From Exophiala sp. HKRS030 (taxonomy: Eukaryota > Ascomycota > Eurotiomycetes > Chaetothyriales > Herpotrichiellaceae): 64,000 bases of DNA. Position numbers and translations under genes: made by a program. The stretch is from NCBI GenBank assembly GCA_023897205.1, contig JAHWDD010000010.1:372001-436000 (forward strand), in the 5' to 3' direction. Positions 20,910 to 32,791 of this stretch are shown here, one piece after another. Position 1 is the first letter of the stretch; every line of letters begins with the position of its first letter. Below the pieces are notes generated by a model. The model was not told the origin of the DNA, did not search any database, and was given only the letters and a program-made list of their open reading frames with translations.

Positions 20910-21741
20910 GGTTGCGCCAGCAGAAATTGCATATGCGACTGGCAGAGGGTATTCGGATGTAGGGAAGGAATTCCGGGATTCCTAACTACGGCGTGAAGTT
21001 CGATACATGAGGAAGATGATGGTATAATGTGCTCGGTAGGATCTTGGTGTATATGCTCTCAGACACAAACAAGGAACCACTCGGTGTCAAGCAGAATTTG
21101 TTTGCTGGTGAATTTTCGAGGAACAAATGAAGGACGATCGGGCGCAGCCACACCAGGTTGATGATGCAGGTGTAAGAACAATTAATTGGGGGGAAAACGT
21201 TCTTCCAATGACGTTCGATAAGGTACCTAGTGTGACGAGTACGCTAACCGTAGCTCGACCTACATATTGGGGACAGAGTACGCCCAGCACCCAATTCAGA
21301 TCTCTGGTTTCTAGCCTGCGAGGTGCCTATTTATTTATCGTCCACCAGGTACGGAGTACCTAGCCGAGTATCTATTACGAACCTGCATTGGGGTTTGTGT
21401 ACCCCCCTTTCCCCCAATCACCACTTTTTTTCTAACGATTTGCATTCTGGCCCTCATATTACCTCCTTCAGACAACTGTGCATTTGTCTTGTTTTCATTA
21501 CGAGCTTCACGACATGTAAATCCCTTGTTCAAAACTTACCGACAGGCTAGTACAATCAACCATCGCATGGCGATACAACAGCATCCGGCTTTCGGACAGC
21601 GCATGATTGTTGTGACATCATTGTCCAAGGCGGTCGATCGATCCTTGACAGGATCTCACGTGGCATTTTTACATCAATGATTACAAGATGACAATCACCA
21701 TGTTCTATCTACTGTATGAGTTTACACAAACGTCTACCTCT
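20910..21741. other. Intergenic region
   Basis: Promoter side of the MFS gene and 3' side of the monooxygenase gene. It holds one copy of the GGTACGGAGTACC motif (listed separately). No gene seen. Confidence 0.6.
21348..21360. repeat. GGTACGGAGTACC palindromic motif, copy 1
   Basis: GGTAC-GGA-GTACC, an inverted repeat around a 3-nt centre. The identical 13-mer recurs at 62811-62823, and its core TACGGAGTA appears at other intergenic sites. Confidence 0.7.
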
Positions 21742-23156
21742 CTAACCATCTACGCCCACTGCCGGTATCTGTTCCACGTTAGATACAATATTGTTCTTTG
21801 ACCCTGTAGTCTTGCCTTCCGACGTCTTATAGTGCTGCGTAAAGTCATACCAAAGAGCCATGGGACCTTTCATGAAATCAACCTGCTTCTCCCGGTCATT
21901 TTCCATGCTCTTCAGTAGCTTGAGGAAGTCGTCATTCTCAAGTGCCTTGTCCGGGTCTTGATCGTACAGTCGCTTGATATTCTCCGTGGAGATGGGATCT
22001 GTCACGATCTTGAATCGCTGTCGTCGCATCTCGGAATACTTGTCCAAGATGCTCTCATCCGCCTTCCCTTCGTAGACGCCGATCAGACAGTCATAAAGCC
22101 CTCCAACGTCTGTTAGTCCGCCCGTAAGACCGAGACCTCCAAAAGGGTTGTTGACTGTGCGTTTCCGATTAGCAGATGTGATATCAGTGGACAAGATACA
22201 CTTACGATGTGCTGCATCGGCTGCAAGCATGAATCTCCCCACTCTCATCTTGTCTACGATCCTCTGATGGATCTTGTAAGGGCTGATAGCAGCGAGACTG
22301 TACTCGCTAGGTTTGGGATGACCGGGCAACATGGCCTCAAATTTCATGGGTTGTCGTGCAACGAGCTCCTCTCGAGAAAGACCGTTGATCTCGCCATAGC
22401 TCACACGCCACCACCCACTGCCATCGTCGTTCTTGGTAAGACGAGCTACCATGTGCCAGTGTTCTGGATGGATAAAAAAGTTGGCATCATCATAGCCATA
22501 CTTCTCGAATGGGTATGCAACCTAGTATCAGTGAGCACGGGGCTGTTCTCCTTTCTTTTACCCAGGATGAAAAAACGCACATTGGTGGCAACGATTTGCT
22601 TGTCCCAGGTGTAGCCAGGGAATTCCTTTCCATACAGACACCTTCGCACGACACTAGAGGCGCCATCGCAGCCAACAACGTAAGTCGCTTCCAAACGCTT
22701 CGGACCTTCGGATGTCTCGACGTCCACCCAGGCCTTCTCTGCGTCTTGGCCAATGTCGACAACTTTATGATTGAATGAAACTGTCAGCGTGGGCTGGGCA
22801 ACTGCATGCCGGTACAGTAACTGGTCCAGTTGAGCCAACGGAAGACAGGCTATCCTGTCTGGATAATCATGAAGGTAACTGTTGTCTAGGCCGGCCAAAA
22901 AGGTGCCGTCAAGCTTGCGCCAACTCGTCACCGACGGATCAAACCCTTCCGCTCGAATATCGTCAATGACACCAGCGCGGCGGAGCACGTACGCAGCAGG
23001 AGGACCATAATATGCGGCCCTAGGAGAGTCGTCGAGCTCAGCAGATGCCTCGAGGATATGGACACTGACTCCCTTCTTTGCTAGCATCAAACCGAGAAGC
23101 AGGCCACTCGGCCCGGATCCGACGATGATTGTCCAAGGTTTTCCAGAGGCCGTCAT
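21742..23156 (-). CDS. FAD-dependent aromatic monooxygenase
   Basis: Three exons: 23156-22581, 22521-22206 and 22154-21742, with introns of 59 nt (22522-22580) and 51 nt (22155-22205). The product is 434 aa. The Rossmann motif GSGPSGLLLG lies at residues 13-22 and ends with E35 (HILE) for the FAD ribose. GCDGASSVVRR near 155-165 is the family's DG motif. The second splice restores AADAAHLNNPFGGLGLTGG, the GD motif that contacts flavin ribityl, with Ala in place of the usual Gly before the Asp. Members of this PHBH-fold family (FAD_binding_3, PF01494) hydroxylate phenols and related aromatics with NAD(P)H and O2. No mitochondrial or secretion signal is seen. It is divergent from a carboxymuconolactone-decarboxylase-like gene 731 bp away, which fits aromatic catabolism. 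The substrate is unknown. Confidence 0.9.
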
Positions 23157-23887
23157 TCTGACTAGTATGTGTTGTACTCGGTAGAAGAAAAATATATGAA
23201 ATCTTTGCTTACAGTTACCAAAAAGGGCGCGCTTAGGCTTATTTTATCGTGGCCCTCCACCAAACCATGTCTAGCCCCGCGATCTGGCCAACCCTCAGGA
23301 GACATCTTGAGCCGCTCCGGTGTGGCTTGAGAACTCTGCCGAGTAACCCAATGCCTGGGACAGCATGGGGATAGCCCGGGTGTGGAGAAGAGGTAACCAG
23401 TGGGGCGCAATTCTTGCTAAGTGCGGTATCAATAGACGGCACTATGAAAGAAATTCTGGTGAAGAAGGAAGAATCATTGGAAAACTACTTGAAGTTTCTT
23501 AAAGAGTCTTTATCCACTAACGTGTTCGCGAGCTGAGTAGTGCGACTATCGTACATGGAGCGATGGTCACATATCAGATGTAAGAGACGTTTCACAACCT
23601 CGGACAAGCACGCCCAGTCGGCAAGTCGGTCAAGCCCCGCACAGGGCAAAGCAAATGATCCAAAGATCCTTCTGTAACTATACTGTATGTACATACCTAT
23701 TCAGCTGACTGTGTGAGGATACGAGTGCTGGAACATCAATAAACCAGCGTACACAAAGATCATCCAAACAAAAAAATCTTAATCGTGGAGCCTCGGCCGT
23801 CAAAGCTCCTCGAACTGTAATCTATTTCTTGATCCGAAATTCCAAAGTTCATATCACGAGGAACAACTCAAAACATCCGTTGCAATC
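23157..23887. promoter_or_regulatory. Shared divergent promoter region
   Basis: 731-bp spacer between the ATGs of the FAD monooxygenase (minus) and the CMD-like protein (plus). It must contain both promoters. No binding site could be assigned with confidence. Confidence 0.6.
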
Positions 23888-24307
23888 ATGTCGTCGGGAG
23901 ACAAAGTGGCCGAAGCACACAAGACGCTCTATGAACAGGGCATTCCAGTCCGCACCGAGGTGACTGGTCCTCAACATGTCGAGCGCTCACTTCAGAACAA
24001 TTCCTCTGATTTTGCCCGGCCCATGCAAGAGCTGGCAACGGAATGGGGTTGGGGATCGATCTGGACCAGGCCTGGACTAGAGCGCAAAACCAGAAGCCTG
24101 CTCAACATTGCAATGCTTTGTGCATTGAACAGGATGACTGAACTCGGAGTGCATATAAGAGGCGCAGTCAACAACGGCGCCACGGAGCTGGAAATTCGGG
24201 AGACTCTTATGCAGGTAGCCGCCTACTGTGGCTTGCCGGCTGGGCTTGAAGGGGTACGAGTGGCGGAGGCTATCCTGAAGAGTATCAGGGAAGAGAAGAA
24301 GACTTAG
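23888..24307 (+). CDS. Carboxymuconolactone decarboxylase-family protein
   Basis: Single exon, 139 aa, ATG at 23888. The sequence follows the gamma-carboxymuconolactone decarboxylase fold (CMD, PF02627): RSLLNIAMLCALNRMTEL at about 70-87, then GVHIRGAVNNGATELEI and the helix that carries MQVAAYCGLPAG. The ExxxH-type spacing of Glu and His matches the decarboxylase branch, and the CxxC pair of AhpD-type peroxidases is absent. In the beta-ketoadipate pathway the enzyme decarboxylates 4-carboxymuconolactone to the enol-lactone. Fungi normally use a different lactone route, so members in fungi often act on other substrates, including steps in polyketide pathways. Pairing with a divergent FAD monooxygenase supports a ring-modifying or ring-degrading role. 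The size is normal for the family. Confidence 0.88.
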   Translation: MSSGDKVAEAHKTLYEQGIPVRTEVTGPQHVERSLQNNSSDFARPMQELATEWGWGSIWTRPGLERKTRSLLNIAMLCALNRMTELGVHIRGAVNNGATELEIRETLMQVAAYCGLPAGLEGVRVAEAILKSIREEKKT

Positions 24308-25337
24308 AGAGCCTCAGTCTATCAATCATCGTGGTGCTTTTACATTGTGTGCATGAATGCAGGCCAAGATCACCGTCGAAATTGGCCTGCTTTTGTCTGG
24401 AATAGCGATCTCGCATCGGCCTCGCATCGCTCTGCGACTCGCATTCCTTCGTGTTTCTACCGGGGGGCTTTGTCTGGAGCTGAGGATCGCACGTGACCGC
24501 TGTAATGGGCTTGAGCCTGGGCACGCTCGACGCCTTGACGCCTGACGCCTTTTCGTTGAATGAATGCATCCACAAAGACAATGGTATCGTGATCCGAGCA
24601 GCTATATTAGCACTTCGGCAGGCTCTTGTTTGTCAAGAAGTCCTACTTTGCGGATGAAGAGGGTATCAAATTGACCGGATGTGTTGTTGCTCAGCCAAAA
24701 AGATCTAATACTTAGCTTAATCGTAAGGGCAGAGAACTGCGGCGTACATACCTAGTTACAGTGGAAATACGGAGTACTGGATCTAAAATAGGGCGATTAG
24801 CTGCGTGCCCTTCAGTATTGTGTGCTCTTTTGTATCCGTCGTGTATCCATTTCTATCCTCGTAGTGCCTTGGTCGGCAGCCTTATTGCCCGAACGCTGTC
24901 ATTTTCCCGCAGATCAGATTATCCCCATTCCACGCTGACTTGCACTATTGACAGCCTGCGACACTCGTTCTTGTTCGTTGCCAACACTCACCTCTTCGTC
25001 GCCTTGCCGAGTACTGCTTTCTGGTCGACATGGGCACGAGTACTAGGCGATCCAGCTTTATTCCCGCCTCTTAACGCCCTCATTACCTCGCTTTTAAGCG
25101 GAAGTCGTGCTTGCCCGGGGTTGCTTGCGACCACACCCTCCCATCATTACCGTCGTCGCCGCTGCGGATGAGCCAGCCCAGTCAGCCCGACCGTCTTTTG
25201 GCCAACTTGACTGGCGCCTTTCCTGTGCTCTCGAGCCTTTTCGGGTTGTCGAATATGCGCAGCGACTTCACGATCGAAGCCTGCGTTGATTTCCTTCCTC
25301 CCCATTGCGCGAGTCCGACCCGGCTGCAGTACTGATC
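24308..25337. other. Intergenic region and long 5' leader of the RhoGEF gene
   Basis: 1.0 kb between the CMD-like gene and the RhoGEF ATG. It contains TACGGAGTA at 24768-24776 and an upstream ORF just before the RhoGEF start (listed separately). Other open frames start with non-ATG codons and look like noise. Confidence 0.6.
25168..25335 (+). promoter_or_regulatory. Upstream ORF ending 2 nt before the RhoGEF start
   Basis: An ATG at 25168 opens a 55-codon frame, with an internal in-frame ATG at 25255. Its TGA (25333-25335) is followed by only TC before the main ATG at 25338. If transcribed in the leader, it would limit initiation at the main ORF and favour regulation by reinitiation or leaky scanning. 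The transcript start is unknown. Confidence 0.45.
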
Positions 25338-28300
25338 ATGGCCAGCTACCAGAATGGACAGCCTTACTATCCCCAGAACAACCATCCTGCATCAGGCCAG
25401 AATGTCCCTTACGGCTCGCAGCCTGTCTACCCCTCACGCCCTCTTGAACGCACTTCAAGTTTCGATGCCGGAGACGATGAACGAATGTTTGGCGGAGGCC
25501 AGGCGCAGGCGCAGCCTACCCAAGGATACCAAGCGTACGCAGGGTCGGCTGGGACGAGCCCGCATACAAACAGGACACAGTCCACAGCTACATACAATTC
25601 AGCGTCCTCTCCGTACAGAACCAACACGCAACATGCGACGCTAGGAGGATATCAGCATCAATATCAACATCCTGTGGTGCCCGCTCATCAACCCTATAAT
25701 CCTGCCCAATATCAACAGCAACAGCAACAACAGCAGCAGCAGTCGACCTACGCTCCCCAAGGTTATGCCACATCGCCCTCTTCATCTTACCCTAGCACAT
25801 ATCAGCCGTATGTGCCAGCCGCATATGGGGACCAAAATATCAATCTGCAGAACTCAGGATATAACAGCTACGGTTACTACGATGCAAATGCCCAAGTGCA
25901 CTATTCTACTTCCACATCTCAACCTCCGCCTCCTCCGCCCCGTCCGGACCAACCAGCCGTCTACCCAAATTTCCAAGCATACAACGCCTATGAGCACGAT
26001 CCTTCTCAGCTTTTCGGCAGTCACCACAGCACATCCTCCACTGGCCAGAGTCAATCGGCGCATTCCCCTCCCGCACCCGCCCCTCCACCACACAACGCCT
26101 CGCTGTTGGACAGACGGCATTCGCGCTCCACGAGCATACAAGATGAGAGATTCTCCTATGGGACAGGGGTTGCAGCGCCGTACCAGAACACCTCGTTGAA
26201 CGCATACTCATCACCAGATATCAATCGAAATGCGTCATTTGCGAGCCGCATGAGCAATCAATCGGTGTCGCCGCAGCCGTCCATTCCGACTCCGCCGAGT
26301 AGAAACCCTTCTAATGCCTCTCCTCAGCGCACAGGCACTAATCGACACCCCCAAGGCCGATCTCTTCCAGGGGTACCATCGGAGTCAGAGTCTGACAATG
26401 ACTATTTCAATTCAACAGGGACTCCAAACGCCCGACAGCGCGGTTCAGCCCCGGCAGCTTACGATGATCTGATGCACCATCTCGACGAGGCCATTGGAGG
26501 TAACTCGTTGCATGCGAGGTCTGCGAGCGATCAAAGATATCGCAATTCAAGAGACGGGGTTGCGGAGGGCATGTTCCCGCAACAGCCTTCTCCGCAGCCT
26601 CGCCTTTCCCCGGATGAAGCCCCTACTCACCTCAACGGAAACATCGCCTCGACCGGTGACACCTATATCAACTATGGAGCATTCACCGATGACAGTGATG
26701 CAGAAGCGGCGGCTGGTCTCGCGGCTATGCAAGCTCTAGATGAGCAAGAAAGAGCCGAAGATGCTCGCAGGCGTAGTGGTTCGGCCACATTGTTTCCCAG
26801 TCAACCTCGTTCAGACGGAGGTGCGGCACACCCATCGTCCCAGGAGCAGAGCAGTGACAGTGATTATACCGGCTACGATCTCAGTTCTGCTGGCGGCGGC
26901 TATGTCCCCGATCTCTCGTACGGCGAGCCGACGATGTCCAACTATGCTGCTGCCGCTTCCATGCCTCAAAGCGAGCTTTACAGCAGGCTGAACAACCGCA
27001 TGAATTCGGTTCGAAGCTCCGGAGTGTCCTCGGAGGGACGCGAATCGCAGGCAAGTGGTCATGAATCGTTACCGCCAATCGAAACGCTTCAATCTTATGC
27101 TCCAGTTCCCAATGTCGCGCGCGTAGATACTGGGGGAACAGGAGGTCTTACAGAACCAAGTCCGCATCCAAGACGACTAAGCTATGAAGATGGCGACGAA
27201 GGTGTATTTGTTGATTCAGATATTGGCGGAAGATCAGGTGACACCAGCCCTTCTCGAGATTCAATTCCAGATTTGTTCTTCCATCCTGGCATGAGCCAAC
27301 AACGACCACTGCCTCCGCCTCCCTCGCATTCGGATCCTGGCCGGGTGCCACATCTCATGCCCGCAGGCACTTATACTCAGCAAAGTCGGTTCTCACAATA
27401 CACTGAGACAAACAGACAAAGTTACCCTGCTGCGCCTGACGCATACACCAATGCTTTGCTCAGCCCAGCATCTGTGCCGAGGTCTACTTCCTTGTCTAGT
27501 ACTCGAAGTGCTCCTCGCGTGGAATATCCGATCCGATCCAAAACAGATGCAGATCGCCAAAAGGCGTTACGACAGCAAGGACGGCCTGTTTCAGACCTAT
27601 ATGATATTGCCAGCCCACAGTCAGCCGTTGCGTTGGACCTCCCAACCATCCCGAGAAAACGCTACAACCCTGCTAAGCTTACCGCTGATCAATTTAAGAA
27701 ATGCTCGGAGCCGTGGGCTTTGAGCTCTATTGTGACTTGGATCAAAGATTTGGCCGAAGAAGAAGTTGACCTGAAGGAACACCACATTGCCGAAGGCATT
27801 ATTGCCCTGTTCATGAACAAGGTTCCGACAATGTATGTTACGGAAGCCGAAGTGTTGGGAGAAAGGGTAGTAAGGGAGATGCTCGCCGCCAATGCATTGG
27901 TAAGAGAAGAGGAATGGGTCAAATTTGGACCTGGAACCACCTCAGGTGTTCTCTACCAATTGACTGGATCCGGATGTTACTCCTCGAAACTCCATCTCAC
28001 ACAAGCCAAGGGAAGATGCTATTCGTACCATTGTATGAGGACTCTGAGAAAGGTGGATCTTGACACACTGCCTGAAGAAAAGAAGTCTGAAGATTGGGCC
28101 ACTTTTTACAAGCTCAAAAAAGAAGACATTGAAAGTCACGAGAAGAAAGAAATCGAACGACAGAATGTACTTCATGAGGTTGTCACGAGTGAAGATCTTT
28201 ATATCAGTCAGCTCGATGTTCTACGTGTCCTCTACCGGGACAGACTCTCTACTGCACAGCCACCCATCGTGCCTTCAAAGAAATTGCCAACCTTTTTGAA

Positions 28301-30729
28301 AGAAGTTTTCGGTGGCGTTGACAAGGTTAAGAAAGTCAATCAAGACTATCTCTTGGGCCAGCTCAAATATCGTCAAACAGAGCAGGGCCCGTGGATAGCG
28401 GGATTTAGCGACATCTTTCGTGAATGGATCCGAAAAGCTCGGCCTGTCTACGTGGAGTATGCTTCCAATTTTCCTCGAGCCGACTATCTTATGCGGCGTG
28501 AAGCCGAGCGAAATTTCCATTTCAAAAGTTTCCTCGATCACGCTCGAGATGACAAGCGGTCCAATCGTTTGGGTTGGGACAATTACCTGAAAGCCCCCAT
28601 CACAAGACTACAGCGTTATAGTCTCTTGCTGTCAACTGTCCAGAAAAACATGCTGAAAGAGTCGGAAGAGAAGCACAACCTTGCCTACGCACTGGACGAA
28701 ATCCGTGCCGCTACCTATGAATGCGATGCCAAGTTCGCCGAGATGACCAAGAAGATGGAATTGATTGAGATGCAAACCAAGTTACGACTTCGACCACCGA
28801 TGGAAAAGGAGGTGGAGCTCAACCTCGACCACCTGGGTCGCGAGATCGTCTTTCGGGGTGAGCTACAACGAGCCGGTGGTAAGGGCTTCCAATGGGTCGA
28901 CACTCATGCAATTCTTTTCGACCATTATCTGGTGCTTGCGAAGCCTCTCAATCGAGACCGAAAAGAAGGCTATTATGACGTGTCAAAAGTGCCTATACCG
29001 ATGGACTTGCTCGTTTTAGAAAGTGCGACAGATCCTGCTGTGGTGAAATCTTCCGTCAAAGGCATCGGTGCCGTTACGACGACCGTGGTCCCTCGAGGCC
29101 AGCCAACAACGGATACTCGACTCAATCGGGCACAGTCATCTTCGAGTGGCGGCCCAGGCACCTTGACACATCAAACCACAAACTTGTCCATAGGATCTGG
29201 AAGTGCCAGTCAATCCATGGTGCCAATAACCACATTGGATTCTGGGAGTTCGAAAGAGGAAAAGATTATGTATCCTTTCCGCATCAAGCATCTTGGAAAG
29301 ACTGAAACATATACCCTATACGCTCCCACGGCGCAGAATCGGCAAGACTGGTGCGAGGCCATCATTCAAGCCAAGACTAGACATGCAGAGGCACTCTTTT
29401 CTCAAAATGCCGAGCCATTCAAGCTTCGTGTTCTGGCAGATACGTCTTTCGGCTACGAAGGCCTAGCGTACCCTGGGAAACAAATCAAAATCCGTGGAAC
29501 ACCACTCGATCGAGCTATCCAGGAAGCCGAGAAGAAGTTTGAGGGTCAAGGTCGGCCGGCGCCCGTGTGTAGAGCCCAAGTCAACTGTGCAACTGTTTTC
29601 AACCAACCGTATGGTAAACTCATGTGTGCGGTCGGGACTGACTATGGTGTTTACATCTCCGAGTATCAAAACTCTCGGGGATGGGTCAGGGTAAGCCGCC
29701 TGGTTTTATGTTGGCAAGTTTCCACTGACATCTTTTGAATAGGCTATTCAGATGCAACGGGTGACGCAAATTTCAGTACTCGAGGAATTCAACTTGTTCT
29801 TACTCATCTCAGACAAAGCCTTGATTGCATATCACTTGGATGTGGTATGTCCACCATCGGGACTTCCCCCTTCACACGCCGATACATCAAGTCGCAAAGC
29901 ACCTCAGAAGCTGTCTGGCTCGAAGGATGTCGGCTTTTTTGTGTCTGGCAGGATGAAGGAACGCACTTTGGTGTTTTACAAGAAGAGGGATGGTATCGTA
30001 TCGACGTTCAAAGTTCTTGAGCCCGTTTTGCAAAAGAGCACGACCAGTCGATCACGCTTTTTGCCATCTGCGTCGCGCCGAGGCCAAACGGAATTCTTCA
30101 GGGAGTATGACGAATTCTACATCCCGGCCGAGTGTTACAGCCTCAACCTGTTCCAGTCGAGCTTGGCGATATCAACGGCAAGAGGGGTTGAGGTATTGAC
30201 GCTGGAAAAGAAACAGACATGGAGCGTGCCCAACCTGAGGAGTGAACAACCCGAGACTCAGGCTCATTTGAGTTCGATCGCTAGTCGTATCAAGGATCTG
30301 AAACCCTTGGGGATGTTCAGGCTTGGGGAAGCAGAGTTTTTGGTTACGTTCGAAGAATGTGCGGTGTATGTCAACAAACACGGAGACATTTCTCGTGGAG
30401 TGGTGATGGAATTTGTGGGTCGAGCCAAGTCGGCCTGTCTATACGCGCAATACTTGATCCTGGTGGACGACGATTTTGTCGAGATTCGAGATGCCCAGAA
30501 CGGCAGACTCAAGCAGGTCATCGTCGGTAAAGACATCAAATTGATTGATGACGGCGGTGGCGGTGTGGGCGGTGCCCAGACACAGGCTGCTCTAGGAGGT
30601 GGAATTAATGGACTAGGACTCAAGAATTTCGGGAATGCACCACGAATGCCGAAGCTGGTGTTACAACATCCGGAACATGAAAAGAGTCATGTTCTCGTCG
30701 AGCTGCTATTGACGACCGAGACGGAATAG
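25338..30729 (+). CDS. rom2: Rho1 guanine nucleotide exchange factor, Rom2-like
   Basis: Two exons, 25338-29690 and 29743-30729, with a 52-nt intron ending AATAG. The product is 1779 aa. The first 750 residues are disordered and rich in Gln, Pro, Ser and Tyr, including a glutamine run at about 125-136. A DEP domain follows at about 785-885, then the DH (RhoGEF) domain at about 945-1140 (VTSEDLYISQLDVL and the conserved helix APITRLQRYSLLL). A PH domain lies at about 1160-1350, with a low-complexity insertion in one loop. The C-terminal citron-homology (CNH) domain spans about 1360-1750, and the splice joins GWVR to AIQMQRVTQISVLEE inside it. This order is that of yeast Rom1/Rom2, the activators of Rho1 in cell-wall integrity and polarised growth at the plasma membrane. 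The symbol is by architecture. A uORF precedes the start. Confidence 0.92.
25711..25743 (+). repeat. CAG/CAA repeat (poly-Gln)
   Basis: Mixed CAA/CAG triplets in the RhoGEF gene encoding about eleven glutamines. Confidence 0.8.
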
Positions 30730-31818
30730 GGATTGGCTTGTTTTCACGGGAACTCCGAGGAGGGAGTATTTATTGTCAAGTAATGAATCACCTGGACTGA
30801 AAGAACTCGGATAAGGTTTTTGCGGAAAGAGAGAACGGGCATGACTGAACGACCTTGGATTATGGCTGTTGTTGTTAGTGTTGATGGTGCTACTACTATT
30901 GACGAGTGAGTGGTATTATACGGGGTACAAGAACAGCAAAGAATATCACACCTTTTTTGTCTTCATCGTACTATTTCTGAATGTTTGTCCTATATTGGGG
31001 AATTTCTTAAGTCCGTGCGGAAGTACAAATATGGTGTCCGAGATGTGGCACAACGAGATGTGATGTCCCTTGGTGGTCAGTAAATCTTGGGTGCCTGATC
31101 TGATGTGATGCCTTTAGGCACTCAGTGTGGCTTGCAATGACGATGACAAAGGACGGTTCAGGCCCCCCGGCGTCGAAGGGATTTCGAGGCAGAATGCTTT
31201 GTAAGCCTGTACTTTCTGCCGCCATGTGCCTTGGTTTTGCCCGAATTTGCTTAATGATGTCGTCCGGAGATGATGTAGTGGGGAGGTAAAAACCTCTTTC
31301 GCATGTGTGATTGGTCTGAGTCGGACTCGGGGGACGGACAGATTCAATGAAGCGAGAGGGCAAAGGACCAGAAGACTACTGGCTAGCTCTCCGTAAGGAC
31401 GGAATTGACGAAGTGAACGAACGAGGTGTAAAAGGCAACCAGAGAAAACGAGAGATGTTCATGAGTGTACATGTATATTTATATCAAAGGTCCACTTCCT
31501 TTACTCACAAGGAGACACTTTTTTTTTCCAACCCGAAGTACTTGACAACATTTCAATGAGAAGTTTCGAATGTATAACGAGAACACACTTGATTAGAATA
31601 TTCCATTTCGACATATCCCCGTATCACCATCATCACCGTCACCACCATCACCAAAAACATCAACGACCACATTTACCTTCCATCAATACTTGACCAAGAG
31701 TATCGGTCCTTCTGGTAATTACATCTCACCCAAAACCTACTCCATAACGATTCATCCTTGTTGCCCGAAGAAAAGACAACAAGAACAAAAAAAGATATCC
31801 AAAAAGAAATATCAAAAA
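30730..31818. other. Intergenic region
   Basis: Between the RhoGEF stop and the DUF4267 start. A CAY-rich simple-sequence tract lies near 31625-31665. No coding region supported; the open frame before 31819 lacks an ATG. Confidence 0.6.
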
Positions 31819-32208
31819 ATGTCACAAGCACATCCATTTTTCCACAACACGAGTCTCGCCTTGAGCGTTTTCCCTCTCCTCTTCGGGGTCAATGCCATGT
31901 TCCGACCCACCGCTCATTTGCAGGCACTCGGGTTTCCTCTACACGACGAGCCCACGGCGAAAAAGTTGAATCTCGCGCTGATGAGGATCTGGAGTGTTCG
32001 AAACTTGTCCGTCGGGTTTCTGTTGGCTTTGATCTGGAACACCGGGGATGAGAGATTGATGGCGAAAGGTCTCGGTGCCGGAGTGGCCATGTCCCTCACC
32101 GACGGGTTCGTGAGTAGGTTGTTGACGGGAGGTGGTGAGACTCAACATTGGATTTTCCCACCCGTGGTGGCGGTCGTCATGGCAGGGCTGTACGGTTGGT
32201 TTGATTGA
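31819..32208 (+). CDS. DUF4267 small membrane protein
   Basis: Single exon, 129 aa, with the ATG at 31819 preceded by an A-rich stretch. The open frame reaches back to 31690 but only to a TTG. Four hydrophobic segments are visible: LALSVFPLLFGVNAMF (about 11-26), a helix around NLSVGFLLALIW, one around GLGAGVAMSLTDG, and the C-terminal FPPVVAVVMAGLYGWF. The motif MRIWSVRNLSVGF in the middle is typical of the DUF4267 family (PF14087), small fungal and bacterial integral membrane proteins of unknown function. No cofactor-binding residues stand out. It is convergent with the C2H2 regulator gene. Confidence 0.8.
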   Translation: MSQAHPFFHNTSLALSVFPLLFGVNAMFRPTAHLQALGFPLHDEPTAKKLNLALMRIWSVRNLSVGFLLALIWNTGDERLMAKGLGAGVAMSLTDGFVSRLLTGGGETQHWIFPPVVAVVMAGLYGWFD

Positions 32209-32791
32209 GAAGGCGAGGGGGTAAAAAAGGTACGAAACACAAAGATATGGGAGAGTACGAGGCAGTAGGTGGTTTGTCCTTGTTGTGATACCGGGGGGTT
32301 TGAACGGAATATGGATGAATCGAGGAAGATATCAAAAGATGGGGACTTGGGTCAAATGAATTCCGTGGAGGATGAATCACCTCCGGGTTGGGACAGTGTG
32401 ATGGAATAATGGTAATATATATAGTCTTCAATATCTCAAATATCTCTCTTTCGTCCGTATGCCAGCCTCAGACTTTTACATCATCTCGAAGAGTCTACTG
32501 TTTAGAAAGAAAACAAAGCACTTACGAAGACTCGACGCATGATCGACGATGAAGACTAAACAGTGAAGACAAGTACACCTTCTCGCTGCTCCCGGTGAGT
32601 GTTCATCCGACTTTGATGAAGCTGCAATCTGTCGGCTTGACATCATCTTCCCCAAGCTATAACAAGGACACCGTGCCTCTTATAACCCACCAAAACCTCT
32701 CGCGAACCTTGCCCCGTGCTACCGAGCACAAGACAATGTGGTTCACATCATTCAAGGTCACAGCCTTGCCGCAAGCACCTTCATATCACGG
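32209..32791. other. Convergent intergenic region
   Basis: 3' flanks of the DUF4267 gene (plus) and the C2H2 regulator (minus). No gene or repeat recognised. Confidence 0.6.

Noticed and set aside
24761..25171. 136-codon plus-strand ORF before the RhoGEF gene
   Set aside because: It begins with GTG, not ATG, and the sequence resembles no protein; it lies in the 5' leader.
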